Made by a program: the position numbers and the translations under genes. Positions 6,238 through 7,754 of a stretch of 7,754 bases of DNA are shown here, one piece after another. Numbering within the stretch: position 1 is the stretch's first letter; every line of letters begins with the position of its first letter. Origin of the DNA: Phenylobacterium sp. (GTDB taxonomy: Bacteria > Pseudomonadota > Alphaproteobacteria > Caulobacterales > Caulobacteraceae); the NCBI GenBank assembly GCA_025350885.1, contig JANXXA010000521.1:1-7754 (forward strand), given 5' to 3'. The notes beneath the pieces are model-generated. The model did not search any database, was not told the origin of the DNA, and saw nothing but the letters and a program-made list of their open reading frames with translations.

Positions 6238-6880
6238 TGGGGCCTGTCACGGAACGCCCTCCCGTCTTCGGCTTCCTGCGGGCGGTCGCCTTGGCGGCGT
6301 TGCGGCGGCGCGCGATGCGGCTGAGCGCGAAGCCGATGATTTCTTCGTCGACGAAATCGGGGTCGTAGTCGTCGAACCATTCCGCGACCTCGGCGTGGCC
6401 AGGGTGCTTGAGATCGGCAAGGACGTCGAGGGTGTCGTAGTAGCCGGGTAGCCCGCCGCAGTCTTCGGGCGGGGCTGCTCGCTCGCCGTCGGTCAGGCGC
6501 GGATATTCGACATCCGGGTCGCCGAGGCGGACGTCGGTGAACGTGAGCTGATGTTCCCAGCTGTCGCCGAAGTCGTACAGGTAGTCGAGGACGGTCTTGC
6601 GAGGCTTGAGGATCTCCCGCAGGCGGATGCTCTCGGCCTTGATCGTGGGCGGCCCGCCCCAGTCGCCGCCGGAGATGGGCGGGCCATACCGCTGCTTTCC
6701 CAGGCGCAGTTCCCACCGATGCTGATCGTCCCAGATCATCGCCGCCTGGACGACGTCATGCAGGACCTTGAGCGTGATCGAGGTCGGGACCTCGAGCTGT
6801 CGCCAGATCGGCGGATTGGCGCCAAGCAGTTCGATCCGCAGGGTGGCGATCTCATTGAGGTTGTCGGCGTCCGGGGTCAT
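6230..6880 (-). CDS. Plasmid pRiA4b ORF-3 family protein
   Basis: A 216-residue soluble protein matching the pRiA4b ORF-3-like family (PRiA4_ORF3), first named from an Agrobacterium rhizogenes Ri plasmid and related to a passenger ORF of IS1096. Signature segments in order: LRIELLGANPPIWRQLEVP (14-32), LHDVVQAAMIWDDQH (40-54), YDFGDSWEH (102-110), GERAAPPEDCGG (132-143) and a late DPDF (173-176). The tail after about 190 is basic (RRRNAAKATARRKPK), which could contact nucleic acid. The biochemical function of the family is unknown; it is common on plasmids and in accessory regions. It starts 35 bp after the DUF2442 gene and overlaps the endonuclease gene by eight bases, so the three are probably co-transcribed. 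The ribosome site before the ATG at 6878-6880 is poor. Confidence 0.9.
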   Translation of the reverse strand: MTPDADNLNEIATLRIELLGANPPIWRQLEVPTSITLKVLHDVVQAAMIWDDQHRWELRLGKQRYGPPISGGDWGGPPTIKAESIRLREILKPRKTVLDYLYDFGDSWEHQLTFTDVRLGDPDVEYPRLTDGERAAPPEDCGGLPGYYDTLDVLADLKHPGHAEVAEWFDDYDPDFVDEEIIGFALSRIARRRNAAKATARRKPKTGGRSVTGPNE

Positions 6881-6915
6881 GGGATCAATCCGGCGGGTTC
6901 CCCGACAAACCCACG

Positions 6916-7158
6916 TCAGCTCGACCGCAGCAGCGTGGCTACGACGATGTCTTCATCGATGTCGGGCCAATGGACTCCCTGGCCGCCGCCGATCAGCCGC
7001 CAGTGGTTGCGCTGCTCCGGGGTGGCGTCCCTTAGCCTTGGGAACCATTCCAGCGGCGCGTCGAGTTCTCGCCCGTCCGCCAGAACGACGTGCAAAACCA
7101 GGTCGGTCGTCTGCACATCGACCGCGTCGCTATCAAGCTTCAGTGCCGAAATGCCCAT
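6916..7158 (-). CDS. DUF2442 domain small protein
   Basis: An 80-residue protein covering essentially one DUF2442 domain: LADGRELDAPLEWFPRLRDA (26-45) and LIGGGQGVHWPDIDEDI (55-71) are its characteristic segments. Function is unknown. Such genes often lie beside DUF4160 genes in pairs suggested to be toxin-antitoxin-like; no DUF4160 partner is visible here, so it stands alone or with the two downstream cassette genes. The start is firm: ATG at 7156-7158 preceded by a strong AGGAGG. It is the first gene of the minus-strand cassette, 46 bp downstream of the thiolase stop, so read-through from the thiolase is possible. Confidence 0.9.
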   Translation of the reverse strand: MGISALKLDSDAVDVQTTDLVLHVVLADGRELDAPLEWFPRLRDATPEQRNHWRLIGGGQGVHWPDIDEDIVVATLLRSS

Positions 7159-7164
7159 GCCAAG

Positions 7165-7170
7165 CCTCCT
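7165..7170 (-). promoter_or_regulatory. Strong Shine-Dalgarno for the DUF2442 gene
   Basis: The plus strand reads CCTCCT, i.e. AGGAGG on the minus strand, six bases before the ATG at 7158. It is the best ribosome-binding site in the cassette and fixes the DUF2442 start. Confidence 0.8.
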
Positions 7171-7180
7171 GGAATGCGAG

Positions 7181-7198
7181 GCGGGAGGTCAGGCCCGC
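7181..7198. terminator. Small GC hairpin between thiolase and DUF2442 genes
   Basis: GCGGG (7181-7185) pairs with CCCGC (7194-7198) around an eight-base loop, just after the thiolase stop. No T-run follows in the minus-strand direction, so termination is only weakly suggested; it may partly insulate the cassette from thiolase transcription. Confidence 0.2.
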
Positions 7199-7204
7199 TT
7201 GAGG

Positions 7205-7754
7205 TCACACCCGTTCGATGATGATCGCCGGGGCCATGCCGCCGGCGGCGCACATGGTGATCAGGCCGCGCCTGGCGCCGCGGCGTTCCAGCTCGTCGAC
7301 CATGGTGCCGATCAGGATGGCGCCGGTGGCCCCGATCGGGTGGCCGAGCGCCATGGCGCCGCCGTTCACATTGACCTTCTCGCGGTCGAGCTTGAGGTCG
7401 CGGATGAACTTCTCGGCCACCACCGCGAAGGCCTCGTTGATTTCCCAAAGGTCGATGTCGTCGACGGTCAGGCCGGCCTTGGCCAGCACCTTGCGCGCCG
7501 CCGGGACGGGGGCGTTGAGCATCAGCGTCGGTGAATCGCCCATGTTGGCCATGGCCACGACCCGGGCGCGCGCTTTCAGGCCATGCTTGGCCGCATAGGC
7601 CGGGGAGGCGAGCAGCACCGCGCCGGAGCCATCGACGACGCCGGAGGAATTGCCCGCATGGTGGAAGTGCTGGATCTTCAGGTCCGGATAGACCTGGTTG
7701 ATCAGGCCCGCGAAGGTCGTGCCCCGCGCGTCCAGCGGCACATTGGCCATGGCC
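7205..7754 (-). CDS. Thiolase (acetyl-CoA C-acyltransferase), C-terminal part, 5' truncated by window edge
   Basis: The frame is open to the window edge; the ATG at 7748-7750 is internal, since thiolases run to about 390 residues and only about 183 are here. Counting from that methionine: [19 protein letters not shown] (31-49) is the substrate-loop/core region, NEAFA (105-109) the conserved thiolase box, [15 protein letters not shown] (130-144) holds the catalytic histidine H137, and the C-terminal CAAGGMA holds the second catalytic cysteine C167. The nucleophilic N-terminal cysteine lies outside the window. The enzyme cleaves or condenses acyl-CoA with acetyl-CoA in fatty-acid oxidation or ketoacyl-CoA metabolism; which direction and chain length cannot be told. 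It probably belongs to a fatty-acid operon continuing off the edge and is unlikely to be functionally tied to the sulfonate-type locus. Confidence 0.96.
   Translation of the reverse strand, partial: AMANVPLDARGTTFAGLINQVYPDLKIQHFHHAGNSSGVVDGSGAVLLASPAYAAKHGLKARARVVAMANMGDSPTLMLNAPVPAARKVLAKAGLTVDDIDLWEINEAFAVVAEKFIRDLKLDREKVNVNGGAMALGHPIGATGAILIGTMVDELERRGARRGLITMCAAGGMAPAIIIERV

Noticed and set aside
6551..7534. Plus-strand frame (327 codons) spanning three minus-strand genes
   Set aside because: It crosses the pRiA4b, DUF2442 and thiolase genes, each with clear family motifs on the other strand; low-complexity translation.
1..7754. tRNA, rRNA, CRISPR arrays, IS terminal repeats, attachment sites
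   Set aside because: None seen: intergenic gaps are all under 75 bp and contain no repeat array, cloverleaf or paired terminal inverted repeats.

Overview
The window reads as a piece of chromosome from a high-GC, Gram-negative bacterium, most likely an alphaproteobacterium of the Caulobacterales or Sphingomonadales type. The reasons are strong G/C bias at third codon positions, a TonB-dependent receptor of the style abundant in those groups, and the general character of the proteins. This placement is an inference from style, not a database match.

Positions 1-5224 hold a compact metabolic locus. A TonB-dependent outer-membrane receptor (plus strand, 5' end outside the window) runs stop-to-stop into a minus-strand Gfo/Idh/MocA family protein. 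A 54-bp divergent gap then leads to a plus-strand pair: an aldo/keto reductase and an SsuD-like flavin-dependent monooxygenase, overlapping by the 4 bases GTGA. An SsuD-like monooxygenase coupled to a YdhF-like aldo/keto reductase is the core of the known sulfo-SMO route for sulfoquinovose (oxidative C-S cleavage to sulfite and 6-oxoglucose, then reduction to glucose). A subset of Gfo/Idh/MocA-fold proteins are NAD+-dependent sulfoquinovosidases (family GH188). The best single hypothesis is therefore a sulfoquinovose/sulfolipid-headgroup utilisation locus: the receptor imports the glycoside, the Gfo/Idh/MocA protein cleaves it, the monooxygenase desulfonates it and the reductase finishes the job. 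A flavin reductase, an inner-membrane transporter and a regulator are not in the window.

Positions 5296-7158 hold a three-gene minus-strand cassette of a different character: in transcription order a small DUF2442 protein, a plasmid pRiA4b ORF-3-like protein, and a PD-(D/E)XK (Mrr-like, QxK) putative restriction endonuclease. The last two overlap by 8 bases. The endonuclease gene looks visibly less GC-rich than its neighbours. This resembles accessory, defence-type cargo inserted between housekeeping genes; no system name is assigned.

Positions 7205-7754 hold the C-terminal part of a minus-strand thiolase whose N-terminal half lies beyond the window. No RNA genes, CRISPR arrays or insertion-sequence ends were seen. 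The only non-coding stretches are short (35-71 bp).
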